From contig NZ_JAJVHF010000008.1 of the NCBI RefSeq assembly GCF_022171985.1, forward strand, positions 97,771-161,770: 64,000 bases of DNA. The letters are read 5' to 3'. The stretch comes from Huaxiibacter chinensis. GTDB taxonomy: Bacteria; Pseudomonadota; Gammaproteobacteria; Enterobacterales; Enterobacteriaceae. The position numbers and the translations under genes were made by a program. Positions 10,740 through 19,708 of this stretch are shown here, one piece after another. The notes beneath the pieces were generated by a model that made no database searches, was not told where the DNA came from, and worked only from the letters and a program-made list of their open reading frames with translations. How positions within the stretch are numbered: position 1 is the stretch's first letter; the number at the start of each line of letters is the position of its first letter.

Positions 10740-11564
10740 ATGGAAATCAAACTGCATGCCAATGCGACGACAACGCCACGAATTCGTCGCTATCTTCAGG
10801 AGTCGACCAGAAGCGACCGTGAGCTCTCAGCAGAGTTAGGGATTTCGGTGACCACGGTCCGGCGCTGGCGAAAGCGGGAGCAGGTTTCTGATAACCACAC
10901 CACGCCAAAGGTGATACACAAAGCACTGAGACAAGAGCAGGTGGTGTTGATAAATGCGCTGCGGGAGTGCCTTGCCGTCCCGCTGGACGATCTTTTACAG
11001 CTGGTGAACGACGGGCTGGGTATTTCGGTTTCGCGGGCCACGCTGAACCGCTATCTCAAACCGGTAGCAAAAGAGCGCCAGGGAGGGATGCAGAGGGGCA
11101 TTAAAGCGTTAAAAGCAGGCCGCCGGCCCACTCATCTTGTGTTACACCATCTGCCTCTTTCGCTGCATATGGATGACGGCGGCGAACAGCATTTGTTGTG
11201 GGCCCGGGAACCGATCAGCGGCTGGTGTTTTGCCCGGCTCTATGCAGGTATTTCGCCGCAGCTTATGTCCCACTGGGCACGAGACGTGATGGCTGCCTGT
11301 CCGGCTGATATACAATCTGCTGAGACTATTGGCCTGGATCTGTCGTCTGCCGCACTGGGCATCGCGCTTCAACATGCTCCGGCACCGCAACGGGCGGTCC
11401 AGGTTCCCGTGCCGCTGGGCGAGATTATCCCCCGGCTCAACGATGAGCCCGTCAATCAGCTGCTGGAACGGATCTGTGGTTTTTATAATCTGGGCAAAGC
11501 GCAGAAAAAACTGGGAGACAGGACGCCGCAGGCGTTTCTCGACGCGCTGCGGCACAACGATTAG
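10740..11564 (+). CDS. HTH protein resembling a domesticated IS481-type transposase, putative cluster regulator
   Basis: 274 residues. The N-terminal third reads like the DNA-binding half of IS481-family transposases: a helix-turn-helix at 26-48 (AELGISVTTVRRWRKRE) followed by PLDDLLQLVN and SRATLNRYLK (81-107). The C-terminus YNLGKAQKKLGDRTPQ (249-264) resembles the IS481 tail YN..LPQ.AL..RTP. The core segment where the family has its first catalytic Asp (form HVDVKYLP) reads THLVLHHLP here, without the acid, so it should not transpose. No terminal inverted repeats or target duplications are seen. It is divergent from the EIIC operon with a shared 157-bp promoter region, the usual place for a local regulator. 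Its stop overlaps yfgD tail to tail by 4 nt. Function inferred. Confidence 0.7.
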   Translation: MEIKLHANATTTPRIRRYLQESTRSDRELSAELGISVTTVRRWRKREQVSDNHTTPKVIHKALRQEQVVLINALRECLAVPLDDLLQLVNDGLGISVSRATLNRYLKPVAKERQGGMQRGIKALKAGRRPTHLVLHHLPLSLHMDDGGEQHLLWAREPISGWCFARLYAGISPQLMSHWARDVMAACPADIQSAETIGLDLSSAALGIALQHAPAPQRAVQVPVPLGEIIPRLNDEPVNQLLERICGFYNLGKAQKKLGDRTPQAFLDALRHND

Positions 11565-11920
11565 TTGAGCAGTTCGAGGACATCTTCCGGTGGGCGGCCA
11601 ATACGGGCTTTCCCGTTTGCAACGACAATCGGACGCTCAATGAGCTTCGGATTTTCGACCATAGCCTTAATCAGTTCGTCTTCGGTGAGATGGCTGTCGT
11701 CCAGATGGAGATGCTTATAGAGATCTTCTTTCTTGCGCATCAGGTCACGAGCGCTGGCCATGCCCAGCTGGCTCAGCAGCGCGCGAATCGTCCGGGCATC
11801 GGGCGGCGTGTCCAGATAGAGTATGACCTCGGGCTCAATGCCGTTTGATTTCAGCAGGCTCAGCGTGTCGCGACTCTTGGAACAGCGCGGGTTGTGATAG
11901 ATTTTTATCGCGTCTGACAT
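11561..11920 (-). CDS. yfgD: ArsC/Spx-family protein YfgD
   Basis: 119 residues of the thioredoxin-fold arsenate-reductase family. The redox Cys is C13 in HNPRCSKSR, and the C-terminal arginine-containing segment RPIVVANGKARIGRP fits substrate binding in glutaredoxin-dependent arsenate reductases. Chromosomal YfgD has no firmly shown role in arsenic resistance, so arsenate reduction is a family inference. It lies 12 nt after bepA in the same direction and is probably in one operon with it, as in E. coli. Tail-to-tail overlap with the transposase-like gene is 4 nt (TTAG). Confidence 0.9.
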   Translation of the reverse strand: MSDAIKIYHNPRCSKSRDTLSLLKSNGIEPEVILYLDTPPDARTIRALLSQLGMASARDLMRKKEDLYKHLHLDDSHLTEDELIKAMVENPKLIERPIVVANGKARIGRPPEDVLELLN

Positions 11921-11932
11921 ACGTTCTCCTTT

Positions 11933-13396
11933 TTACATCTTTTCATACGGCTTGAAGCGTTGCTGTAGACTGCGCAACTGATCGATACGCGCGTCATAAC
12001 GCGCCTGTTGCAGGCTCCCCAGTTTCACCTGTGAGCTGGCGCTGCTGAGCAAGGATATCGACTGATCGAGCCTGCCCACGAGAGCAAAGCCTTCTGCCCG
12101 CGCGGCAAGTTCCTGATCGCGATTGCCCAACTGCGCTTCGGCCTGTGCCAGCAGATCCCAGCCGTTGGGGTCGTCTTTATAGGTAAAGGTATAGCGGTTC
12201 AGGATGGTGGCGGCCTCTTTGGCCTGTCCGCCCTGTAAGTAAGCGTTCGCCAGATTGAGTTGCAGCACCGGATTGGTGCGCAGATCTTTGGCATTCTTCA
12301 GGCGGTTAATCGCATCGGCGGTTTTCTTCTGGCCGAGATCGATATCGGTGGACAGATCGAGGTACCACGGGTTATTCGCATCGGCAGCCAGCATGGGCTG
12401 AAGCGCTTTGCGTGCTTCATCATACCGATTGGCCTCCATTGCCTGTAACGCCCGGCCATATTTCGCGGCGTTCTGCTCGCGGACATTGCCTTTTTCCAGC
12501 GCATCAAGCAGATCGTTGGTCAGCTGGTTACGTCCGGAATTGTACATCCCCAGCGTTCTGACCTTCGCCATGTAAAAATCCTGGGAAGACTGCACGACAA
12601 CCGGGCGCATCTGGTTTGCGCGGTTGCGCGCGTCGGACAGGCGGCTTTCGGGCAGAGGGTGGGTCAGCAAAATCTCGGGCGGACGCGTAGAGTATCGCGC
12701 CTGATCGAGCAGTTTTTCCAGGAATGTGGGCATTGCCTGCGGATCAAAGCCTGCGCGCTGCAACACCTGAATACCGATGCGGTCGGCTTCCTGTTCGTTC
12801 TGTTGGGTAAAGCTGATCATGCCCTGACGCGTCCCTGCCAGGGTGCCGGTGAGCGCCGCCATCCCGGCCTGCGGGCTGGCCATTGCCAGTAAAATGGAGC
12901 CAAGCGCCCCCACCCAGGTGAGCGGGGCGTTACGCTTTTGGTCTTCCATTGCGCGGGCCAGGTGGCGCTGGGTCACGTGCGAGATTTCGTGAGCCATGAC
13001 CGAGGCCAGCTGGCTTTCGTTATCGGCATAGCGGAATAACGCCGAATGCAGCACCACATTGCCGCCAAAAAAGGCGAAGGCGTTGATTTCGTCATTATTA
13101 ATTAAATAGAAGTGGAAGGGCGTTTTGACTGAATTAGCATGGGCCACAAGGCGCATGCCTAAACCGTTAATGTATTGCACCAGGAGCGGGTCATTGATCA
13201 GCGGCGCACTGCCGCGCAGCTGGCGCACATAGAAATCACCCATCTGCATTTCCTGTCCGATGGAGAGCGTGCTTCCTGCTGAGGTACCCATATCCGGCAA
13301 AGTATCGAACGAGTCAGCGAAGGCTGGCATCATCTGACCGACGGTCAGTGCGGCGATAAGCGTTGCCGCCAGAGTTTTTTTCAATTGCCTGAACAT
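11933..13396 (-). CDS. bepA: Beta-barrel assembly-enhancing protease BepA
   Basis: Periplasmic zinc metallopeptidase and chaperone that helps LptD mature and degrades stalled outer-membrane proteins. The start at 13396 gives 487 residues, the E. coli length; a longer in-frame extension to 13462 lacks support. A signal peptide ([17 protein letters not shown] ... AFA) is followed by the M48 motif with H136, E137 and H140 in AHEISH, identical in number to E. coli, and a C-terminal TPR region (roughly 310-480). Together with yfgD it forms a minus-strand unit; it is divergent from perM. Confidence 0.97.
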   Translation of the reverse strand: MFRQLKKTLAATLIAALTVGQMMPAFADSFDTLPDMGTSAGSTLSIGQEMQMGDFYVRQLRGSAPLINDPLLVQYINGLGMRLVAHANSVKTPFHFYLINNDEINAFAFFGGNVVLHSALFRYADNESQLASVMAHEISHVTQRHLARAMEDQKRNAPLTWVGALGSILLAMASPQAGMAALTGTLAGTRQGMISFTQQNEQEADRIGIQVLQRAGFDPQAMPTFLEKLLDQARYSTRPPEILLTHPLPESRLSDARNRANQMRPVVVQSSQDFYMAKVRTLGMYNSGRNQLTNDLLDALEKGNVREQNAAKYGRALQAMEANRYDEARKALQPMLAADANNPWYLDLSTDIDLGQKKTADAINRLKNAKDLRTNPVLQLNLANAYLQGGQAKEAATILNRYTFTYKDDPNGWDLLAQAEAQLGNRDQELAARAEGFALVGRLDQSISLLSSASSQVKLGSLQQARYDARIDQLRSLQQRFKPYEKM

Positions 13397-13616
13397 AACC
13401 TCTGCCCTGTATATTGGATGTGCTAATTTGACCGATGAACCGACATAACGTTCACCTTCCACTGCTCTGCGAGTGTAGCCGTGTTAGCGCATGAAGAAAA
13501 TCCCATCCGCGTGCTTTTACGAAACGTGACGCAAAGGCAAAAAGCGAAAGTCTTTTATGTGACAGTTAGATACAATTCACCTCTCACTCCCGCCATCCGA
13601 TTCAGGGAAGGGTTGT

Positions 13617-14681
13617 ATGCTCGAAATGTTAAAGCAGTGGTATCGGCGTCGTTTTAGCGATCCCGAGGCGATTGCGCTGTTAGTTATTCTGGTTGCCGGG
13701 TTCGGAATCCTTTTCTTCTTTAGTGGTCTGTTAGCCCCGCTGCTGGTGGCTATCGTGCTGGCTTATCTGCTTGAGTGGCCCACGGTCAGGCTGGAGAGAA
13801 TTGGCTGCTCACGGCGCTGGGCAACCAGCATTGTGCTGGTCTTCTTTGTGGGGATCCTCCTGCTGATGTCGTTTGTGGTCCTGCCTGTGGCCTGGCAGCA
13901 GGGCATTTACCTCATTCGCGACATGCCGGGTATGCTGAATAAACTCTCTGATTTTGCCGCCACGCTGCCGCGCCGTTACCCGGCGCTGATGGATGCGGGG
14001 ATCATTGATGCCATGGCAGAAAACATGCGCGCCCGCATCATGACGATGGGGGATTCTGTGGTGAAATACTCTCTGGCATCACTGGTGGGCCTGTTAACGC
14101 TGGCCGTTTATCTGGTGCTGGTGCCCCTGATGGTCTTCTTCCTCGTGAAGGACAAAGAACAGATGCTGAATGCCGTTCGCCGCATCCTGCCGCGTAACCG
14201 TGGCCTGGCGGGGCAGGTCTGGAAGGAGATGAATCAGCAGATCACCAACTATATTCGCGGTAAAGTGCTGGAGATGATTGTGGTCGGCGTGGCGACGTGG
14301 ATAGGCTTCCTGATCTTTGGCCTCAACTATTCACTTCTGCTGGCCGTGCTGGTGGGCTTCTCCGTATTGATTCCCTATATCGGCGCATTTGTTGTGACCC
14401 TTCCGGTGGTCGGCGTGGCGCTGTTCCAGTTTGGGCTGGGAACGGAGTTCTGGAGTTGCTTTGCGGTCTACCTGATTATTCAAGGGTTGGATGGTAATTT
14501 GCTGGTGCCGGTGCTGTTCTCAGAAGCCGTGAACCTGCATCCGCTGGTCATTATCCTGTCGGTGGTGATCTTTGGCGGGCTGTGGGGATTCTGGGGCGTG
14601 TTCTTCGCCATTCCGCTGGCGACGCTGATTAAGGCGGTGGTACATGCCTGGCCAGACGTTCCGGCGGTGGAAGAAACGTAA
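13617..14681 (+). CDS. perM: AI-2E-family membrane permease PerM
   Basis: 354-residue inner-membrane protein with the eight-helix pattern of the AI-2E transporter (TerC/PerM) family, including the central soluble segment (about 110-200) and C-terminal hydrophobic block. The substrate is not established; E. coli PerM is called a putative permease. An aGGGAAGGg ribosome site precedes ATG 13617. In K-12 the focB-hyf hydrogenase-4 operon separates perM from bcp; here only a repeat-like palindrome and a terminator do. Confidence 0.92.
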   Translation: MLEMLKQWYRRRFSDPEAIALLVILVAGFGILFFFSGLLAPLLVAIVLAYLLEWPTVRLERIGCSRRWATSIVLVFFVGILLLMSFVVLPVAWQQGIYLIRDMPGMLNKLSDFAATLPRRYPALMDAGIIDAMAENMRARIMTMGDSVVKYSLASLVGLLTLAVYLVLVPLMVFFLVKDKEQMLNAVRRILPRNRGLAGQVWKEMNQQITNYIRGKVLEMIVVGVATWIGFLIFGLNYSLLLAVLVGFSVLIPYIGAFVVTLPVVGVALFQFGLGTEFWSCFAVYLIIQGLDGNLLVPVLFSEAVNLHPLVIILSVVIFGGLWGFWGVFFAIPLATLIKAVVHAWPDVPAVEET

Positions 14682-14697
14682 ACAGGGTGCTCAATAA

Positions 14698-14720
14698 CCC
14701 CTCTTTCGTGGGAGAGTGAG
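14698..14720. repeat. Degenerate REP-like palindrome (third copy)
   Basis: cccctctttcgtgggagagtgag aligns, in inverted orientation, with the ccctctcc...gagaggggcagggtgagg units at 43872 and 39339. It lies between convergent perM and bcp, just before their shared terminator. Confidence 0.45.
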
Positions 14721-14729
14721 CAAACATGA

Positions 14730-14760
14730 AAAACGGCAACCTGGGTTGCCGTTTTGCTTT
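14730..14760. terminator. Bidirectional terminator between perM and bcp
   Basis: AAAACGGCAAC (14730-14740) pairs perfectly with GTTGCCGTTTT (14745-14755) around a 4-nt loop. T runs lie on both strands, so it can end both convergent genes. Confidence 0.85.
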
Positions 14761-14763
14761 TTA

Positions 14764-15234
14764 TTACGCGTTTTCTTTCAACCACTTCAACACCACGTCG
14801 TGGTGATTGCTGGTTTTGAAGTCATCAAACACGTGCTCAACTTTACCGTCCGCATCGATCAGGAAGCTGATGCGATGAATGCCGTCGTAGGTTTTACCCA
14901 TAAAGGTTTTTTCACCCCAGACGCCAAACTGCTCGCAAACCTGATGGTCTTCGTCCGAGAGCAAGGTAAAGTTCAGCACCTCTTTTTCAGCGAAGCGTGA
15001 TAACTTTTCTGGCTTGTCGGTGCTGATACCCAGCACATCCACGCCGGCTTTTTTCAAATCGTCCATGTTATCGCGTAGTCCGCACGCTTGTACGGTACAG
15101 CCTGGCGTCATGGCTTTTGGGTAGAAATAGACCAGAACACGCTGTCCCTGGAAGTCGGCCAAATTTACTTGCTCGCCGTCTTGATCGGGCAGGCTAAATT
15201 TCGGTGCAAGGTCACCGGCTTTCAGATGATTCAT
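14764..15234 (-). CDS. bcp: Thiol peroxidase Bcp (PrxQ-type peroxiredoxin)
   Basis: Cytoplasmic thioredoxin-dependent peroxidase reducing H2O2 and organic hydroperoxides. 156 residues as in E. coli. The peroxidatic Cys is C46 in TPGCTVQAC, with the resolving C51 five residues on, the PrxQ arrangement. Its ATG overlaps the gcvR stop by 1 nt (TAATG, 15232-15236), so it is translationally coupled to gcvR, an arrangement known in E. coli. Confidence 0.97.
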   Translation of the reverse strand: MNHLKAGDLAPKFSLPDQDGEQVNLADFQGQRVLVYFYPKAMTPGCTVQACGLRDNMDDLKKAGVDVLGISTDKPEKLSRFAEKEVLNFTLLSDEDHQVCEQFGVWGEKTFMGKTYDGIHRISFLIDADGKVEHVFDDFKTSNHHDVVLKWLKENA

Positions 15235-15803
15235 TACGCAACTCCATCCTGTTCATGCTGGGAATAATTGACGACGTTAATACTGCCTTGTGCGTTGAGT
15301 TCTGTACAGAGCGCTTTGAAGGCTTGCTCGATATTTGATGCATCCTGTGAAGCAGGACTGTGCGCCGTAATCTGAATAAAGAGCGTGGGCAGGGCGTCAC
15401 TGTCGCCGGGGTGCGTGCGGGAAACCAGCTCGGCAATATTCATCTGATGGCTATCAAAAAGAGCCGTGAAACGTTCAACCAGATGCGGCGAGTCAGCGAC
15501 CTCAACCTGCACCCAGACGGTGGCGGGCATGGCTGGACGCGGGCGGGCATTGGTGCGCTTCATGACGATCAGTAAATCCATCTCCGCGCCTTTAAGCGGC
15601 AGGGTTGATTCAATCAGCGTAATGGCATTCCACGTCCCGGAAAGTAACATGATAAACGTAAATTCTTCACCCAGCATGGCCAGCCGGCTGTCTTCGATAT
15701 TACAGCCGCAGCTGCTAACGTGGCGGGTGATGGCGTTTACGATCCCCGCTCTGTCGGCACCCAGCGCAGTGATAACCAGGTAATGTTGTGATGAGGTTGT
15801 CAA
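15234..15803 (-). CDS. gcvR: Glycine cleavage system transcriptional repressor GcvR
   Basis: GcvR has no DNA-binding domain; it binds GcvA and makes it repress gcvTHP when glycine is scarce. I use the TTG at 15803 (TTSSQHYLVITALGADRAG follows), which has AGGAAG upstream and gives 189 residues against 190 in E. coli; the upstream extension to 15857 has no family match. Two ACT domains (about 8-80 and 92-175) are visible, the second with PHLVERFTALFDSHQMNI. Divergent from dapA. Confidence 0.93.
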   Translation of the reverse strand: MTTSSQHYLVITALGADRAGIVNAITRHVSSCGCNIEDSRLAMLGEEFTFIMLLSGTWNAITLIESTLPLKGAEMDLLIVMKRTNARPRPAMPATVWVQVEVADSPHLVERFTALFDSHQMNIAELVSRTHPGDSDALPTLFIQITAHSPASQDASNIEQAFKALCTELNAQGSINVVNYSQHEQDGVA

Positions 15804-15947
15804 ACCTGTTCTTCCTATGCGTGGTTGAGTCTCATAAGGAAAGCATAAAAAAAACATGCATACAACCGCCTGAACGCCTTACGTCGCTTGCTTTTATTAC
15901 AGTTCCAAACGTAACATTGAGAATCTTGTTTGCACAGAGGATGGCCC

Positions 15948-16826
15948 ATGTTCACGGGAAGTATTGTTGCGATTGTTACGCCGATGGATGAGAAAGGTAA
16001 TGTCTGTCGGTCAAGCCTGAAGAAACTGATTGATTATCATGTCGCCAACGGCACCTCGGCGATTGTTTCGGTAGGAACTACCGGTGAATCTGCCACCCTG
16101 AGCCACGAAGAGCACGGCGACGTGGTCATGATGACCGTTGAACTGGCTGACGGGCGTATCCCGGTCATTGCGGGTACGGGCGCAAACGCCACCGCAGAAG
16201 CCATCAGCCTGACCCAGCGTTTTAACAACAGCGGGATTGTAGGCTGCCTCACCGTGACGCCTTATTACAATCGTCCAACCCAGGAAGGGCTTTTCCAGCA
16301 CTTCAAGGCCATCGCTGAACATACTGACTTGCCGCAAATCCTGTATAATGTGCCGTCGCGTACTGGCTGCGATATGCTGCCGGAAACCGTGGGTCGTCTC
16401 TCTAAAGTCAAAAATATTATCGCTATTAAAGAGGCTACAGGGAACTTAAGTCGTGTTCATCAGATCAAAGAGCTGGTTTCTGATGACTTTATCCTGCTGA
16501 GCGGCGATGATGCCACCTCGCTGGACTTTATGCAGCTTGGCGGCCATGGCGTGATTTCCGTTACCGCCAACATTGCAGCACGCGATATGGCTGAAATGTG
16601 CAAACTGGCAGCGGCGGGTCATTATGATGAAGCTCGCGTGATTAATCAGCGTCTGATGCCGCTGCATAATAAATTATTTGTCGAACCCAATCCGATCCCA
16701 GTGAAATGGGCATGTAAGGAGTTGGGACTTGTAGCGACCGATACGCTGCGTCTGCCGATGACCCCTATCACTGACCACGGTCGTGATGTGGTGGCCTCGG
16801 CGCTGAAGCATGCCGGTTTGCTGTAA
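15948..16826 (+). CDS. dapA: 4-hydroxy-tetrahydrodipicolinate synthase
   Basis: First committed step of lysine and diaminopimelate synthesis: condenses pyruvate with aspartate semialdehyde. The start at 15948 gives 292 residues, the E. coli length. The Schiff-base lysine is K161 in IAIKEATG and Y133 lies in ILYNVPSR, both at E. coli numbers; TTGES carries the T44/T45 proton relay. bamC follows after 16 nt in the same direction, as in E. coli. A second dap gene, dapE, lies farther along. Confidence 0.98.
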   Translation: MFTGSIVAIVTPMDEKGNVCRSSLKKLIDYHVANGTSAIVSVGTTGESATLSHEEHGDVVMMTVELADGRIPVIAGTGANATAEAISLTQRFNNSGIVGCLTVTPYYNRPTQEGLFQHFKAIAEHTDLPQILYNVPSRTGCDMLPETVGRLSKVKNIIAIKEATGNLSRVHQIKELVSDDFILLSGDDATSLDFMQLGGHGVISVTANIAARDMAEMCKLAAAGHYDEARVINQRLMPLHNKLFVEPNPIPVKWACKELGLVATDTLRLPMTPITDHGRDVVASALKHAGLL

Positions 16827-16842
16827 AGTTTAGGGAGATTTG

Positions 16843-17877
16843 ATGGCTTACTCAGTACAGAAGTCGCGCCTGGTAAAGGTTGCGGGTGTTTCGCTTGTTA
16901 TGCTGCTCGCTGCCTGTAGTTCTGACTCGCGCTACAAGCGCCAGGTGAGCGGTGACGAATCCTATCTGGATGCGACGCCGCTAGCTGAACTTCATTCACC
17001 AGCTGGCATGATCCTGCCGATTCAAAACGGCGATTACAACATTCCGGTGACCAACGGTAGCGGTGCAGTCGGTAAAGCGCTTGATATTCGTCCGCCTGCG
17101 CAGCCTCTGGCGCTGGTGAGCGGTGCGCGCACCCAATTTACCGGGGATTCCGCAACGTTGCTGGTGGAAAATAGCCGCAACAGCACCCTTTGGCCGCAGG
17201 TTGTCAGCGTGCTACAGTCAAAAAATTACACCATTGACAAGCGTGACGACGCCAGCCAGACGCTGACCACAGACTGGATCCAATGGAGCCGTCTGGATGA
17301 AGACCAGCAGTACCGTGGTCGTTATCAAGTCTCTGTAAAACCACAGGGTTATCAGCAGGCCGTGACGGTTAAGCTGTTGAACCTGGAGCAGGCGGGTAAA
17401 CCGGTTGCGGATGCAGCTTCTCTGCAGCGTTATAGCACCGAACTGCTGAACGTCATTGCGTCCGGTCTCGATAAGAACGCAACCGATGCGGCTAATGCCT
17501 CTCAGAATCGCAACGGCATCACCTTCGATGTACAGAGCGCGGCGGATGACACCGGTCTGCCAATGCTGGTGGTTCGTGCGCCGTTTAACCAGACCTGGCA
17601 ACGTCTGCCTGCCACGCTTGAAAAAGTGGGCATGAAAGTGACCGACAGCACCCGTTCAACGGGCAGCATCACGGCAACCTACAAGCCGTTGTCGGACAGC
17701 GCATGGCAGGAGCTGGGTGCACGCGATCCAGAACTGGCGTCGGGCGATTACAAAATCCAGGTCGGCGACCTTGATAACCGCAGCAGCTTGCAGTTTATCG
17801 ACCCGAAAGGTCACACGCTGACCCAGTCGCAGAACGATGCGCTGGTGGCCGTCTTCCAGGCCGCATTCAGCAAGTAA
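16843..17877 (+). CDS. bamC: Outer membrane assembly lipoprotein BamC
   Basis: Lipoprotein of the BAM complex that folds outer-membrane proteins. ATG 16843 gives 344 residues, as in E. coli; the in-frame TTG one codon earlier is not needed since GGGAG precedes the ATG. The lipobox is LLAAC with lipidated C25, followed by SSDSRYKRQ. The unstructured N-terminal region that contacts BamD and two helix-grip domains follow. Downstream of dapA with 16 nt between; a terminator follows. Confidence 0.97.
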   Translation: MAYSVQKSRLVKVAGVSLVMLLAACSSDSRYKRQVSGDESYLDATPLAELHSPAGMILPIQNGDYNIPVTNGSGAVGKALDIRPPAQPLALVSGARTQFTGDSATLLVENSRNSTLWPQVVSVLQSKNYTIDKRDDASQTLTTDWIQWSRLDEDQQYRGRYQVSVKPQGYQQAVTVKLLNLEQAGKPVADAASLQRYSTELLNVIASGLDKNATDAANASQNRNGITFDVQSAADDTGLPMLVVRAPFNQTWQRLPATLEKVGMKVTDSTRSTGSITATYKPLSDSAWQELGARDPELASGDYKIQVGDLDNRSSLQFIDPKGHTLTQSQNDALVAVFQAAFSK

Positions 17878-17882
17878 AATTG

Positions 17883-17908
17883 AGGGCTGGTTAATCCAGC
17901 CCTTTTTA
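17883..17908 (+). terminator. Intrinsic terminator of dapA-bamC
   Basis: Stem AGGGCTGG (17883-17890) / CCAGCCCT (17896-17903) with a 5-nt loop and a T run from 17903. It lies 6 nt after the bamC stop. Confidence 0.85.
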
Positions 17909-17918
17909 TTTTCGTGCT

Positions 17919-17934
17919 ACGCAAACGTGTGCGT
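17919..17934 (+). promoter_or_regulatory. PurR operator upstream of purC
   Basis: ACGCAAACGTGTGCGT is a PurR-box palindrome with one central mismatch, as I remember it from E. coli purC. It lies 53 bp before the purC start, overlapping the expected promoter. Confidence 0.85.
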
Positions 17935-17986
17935 GGCATAATATTCCCAGTTTTGAATACATATCATCACACCAGGAGTAATGAAG

Positions 17987-18700
17987 ATGCAGAAGCAAGC
18001 TGAGTTGTATCGTGGCAAAGCGAAGACCGTATACAGCACCGAAAACCCGGATCTGTTGGTGCTCGAGTTCCGCAATGATACGTCAGCAGGGGATGGCGCA
18101 CGCATTGAGCAGTTCGATCGTAAGGGCATGGTGAACAACAAGTTCAACCATTTCATTATGAGCAAGCTGGCTGAAGCGGGTATTCCTACCCAGATGGAAG
18201 CGTTGCTGTCCGACACGGAATGTCTGGTTAAAAAACTGGATATGGTGCCGGTTGAGTGTGTCATTCGTAACCGCGCCGCAGGCTCACTGGTGAAGCGCCT
18301 GGGTATCGAAGAGGGCATCGAGCTTAACCCGCCGCTGTTTGATCTGTTCCTCAAAAACGATGAAATGCACGACCCGATGGTCAACGAATCCTACTGCGAA
18401 ACCTTTGGCTGGGTGAGTAAAGAGAACCTGGCACGGATGCAGGAACTGACCTATAAAGCGAACGACGTGCTGAAAAAGCTGTTTGACGATGCGGGTCTGA
18501 TCCTTGTCGACTTCAAGCTGGAGTTCGGGCTCTACAAAGGCGAAGTCGTGCTGGGTGATGAGTTCTCGCCGGACGGCAGCCGCCTGTGGGATAAAGAAAC
18601 CCTCGATAAAATGGATAAAGACCGTTTCCGTCAGAGCCTGGGTGGCCTGATTGAAGCCTATGAAGCCGTCGCGCATCGTCTGGGCGTTAAACTCGACTGA
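17987..18700 (+). CDS. purC: SAICAR synthase
   Basis: Joins CAIR with aspartate using ATP to give SAICAR in purine synthesis. ATG 17987 is chosen over 17981 because AGGAG lies 8 nt before it and the protein then has 237 residues as in E. coli ([18 protein letters not shown]). The conserved [16 protein letters not shown] and the C-terminal [12 protein letters not shown] nucleotide-site motif are intact. Single-gene unit with a PurR box upstream and a strong hairpin downstream. Confidence 0.98.
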   Translation: MQKQAELYRGKAKTVYSTENPDLLVLEFRNDTSAGDGARIEQFDRKGMVNNKFNHFIMSKLAEAGIPTQMEALLSDTECLVKKLDMVPVECVIRNRAAGSLVKRLGIEEGIELNPPLFDLFLKNDEMHDPMVNESYCETFGWVSKENLARMQELTYKANDVLKKLFDDAGLILVDFKLEFGLYKGEVVLGDEFSPDGSRLWDKETLDKMDKDRFRQSLGGLIEAYEAVAHRLGVKLD

Positions 18701-18712
18701 TTTTCCTCCGTT

Positions 18713-18738
18713 GCCAAAGGATGTGCGCATCCTTTGGC
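18713..18738 (+). terminator. Strong hairpin after purC
   Basis: GCCAAAGGATG (18713-18723) pairs perfectly over 11 bp with CATCCTTTGGC (18728-18738) across a tgcg tetraloop. Only ctctt follows, so termination may be partial; it could also protect the 3' end. Confidence 0.6.
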
Positions 18739-18821
18739 CTCTTACGCTTGTTTACTATGGTAATCCTGCCACTAACCGCCTACGATCACTCTATGACTGT
18801 TGGGATTGATTCGAGGTGTTT

Positions 18822-19685
18822 ATGCGCTGGCAAGGGCGTCGTGAAAGTGACAATGTAGAAGACAGACGCAGTAGTGGCGGGCCGTCAATGGGCGGGGGCG
18901 GTTTTCGCTTACCCACCGGGAAAGGCGGTATCGTTCTTCTGGTCATTGTTCTGGTGGCAGGGTATTACGGGGTCGATCTCACCGGTTTAATGACGGGCGA
19001 GCCGATTCAACAACAGCAAACCTCCCAGCGTTCCATCAGCCCCGATGAAGATGAGGCCGCGAAATTCACCTCGGTCATTCTGGCTACCACCGAAGACTCC
19101 TGGAGCCAGCAGTTCGAAAAAATGGGCCGTACCTACCAGCAACCTAAGCTGGTGATGTATCGCGGTGCAACGCGCACCGGCTGCGGGACCGGTCAATCGG
19201 TGATGGGGCCGTTCTACTGCCCAGCCGACGGCACGGTATATATTGACCTCTCTTTCTATGACGACATGAAGCGCAAGCTAGGTGCCGACGGCGATTTCGC
19301 CCAGGGCTACGTTATCGCGCATGAGGTCGGTCATCATGTGCAAAAATTACTCGGTATCGAACCCAAAGTACGTCAGCTTCAGCAAAATGCCAGCCAGGCG
19401 GAAGTGAATCGTCTGTCGGTGCGTATGGAGCTGCAGGCAGACTGCTTTGCAGGCGTCTGGGGCAACAGTATGCAGCAGCAGGGCGTGCTGGAGACGGGCG
19501 ATCTTGAAGAGGCGCTGAATGCCGCTCAGGCCATAGGCGACGATCGGCTTCAGCAGCAAAGCCAGGGGCGCGTCGTGCCAGACAGCTTCACGCACGGGAC
19601 CTCTGAACAGCGTTACAGCTGGTTCAAACGGGGCTTCACCAGCGGCGACCCGGCGCAGTGCAATACCTTCGGTAAAGAGCTGTAG
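18822..19685 (+). CDS. ypfJ: Neutral zinc metallopeptidase family protein YpfJ
   Basis: 287 residues from ATG 18822 ([16 protein letters not shown]), the E. coli length. A glycine-rich N-terminus is followed by one transmembrane segment (about 36-51) and a C-terminal domain with the HEVGH zinc motif (H167, E168, H171). Predicted membrane-anchored periplasmic peptidase; the substrate is unknown. tmcA follows after 23 nt and may be co-transcribed. Confidence 0.93.
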   Translation: MRWQGRRESDNVEDRRSSGGPSMGGGGFRLPTGKGGIVLLVIVLVAGYYGVDLTGLMTGEPIQQQQTSQRSISPDEDEAAKFTSVILATTEDSWSQQFEKMGRTYQQPKLVMYRGATRTGCGTGQSVMGPFYCPADGTVYIDLSFYDDMKRKLGADGDFAQGYVIAHEVGHHVQKLLGIEPKVRQLQQNASQAEVNRLSVRMELQADCFAGVWGNSMQQQGVLETGDLEEALNAAQAIGDDRLQQQSQGRVVPDSFTHGTSEQRYSWFKRGFTSGDPAQCNTFGKEL

Positions 19686-19708
19686 TTTTGCTCGTCAGGG
19701 AGGAAACG

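Noticed and set aside
10740..11564. Active insertion sequence
   Set aside because: No terminal inverted repeats or target duplication, loss of an expected catalytic Asp, and a neat divergent and convergent fit with its neighbours.
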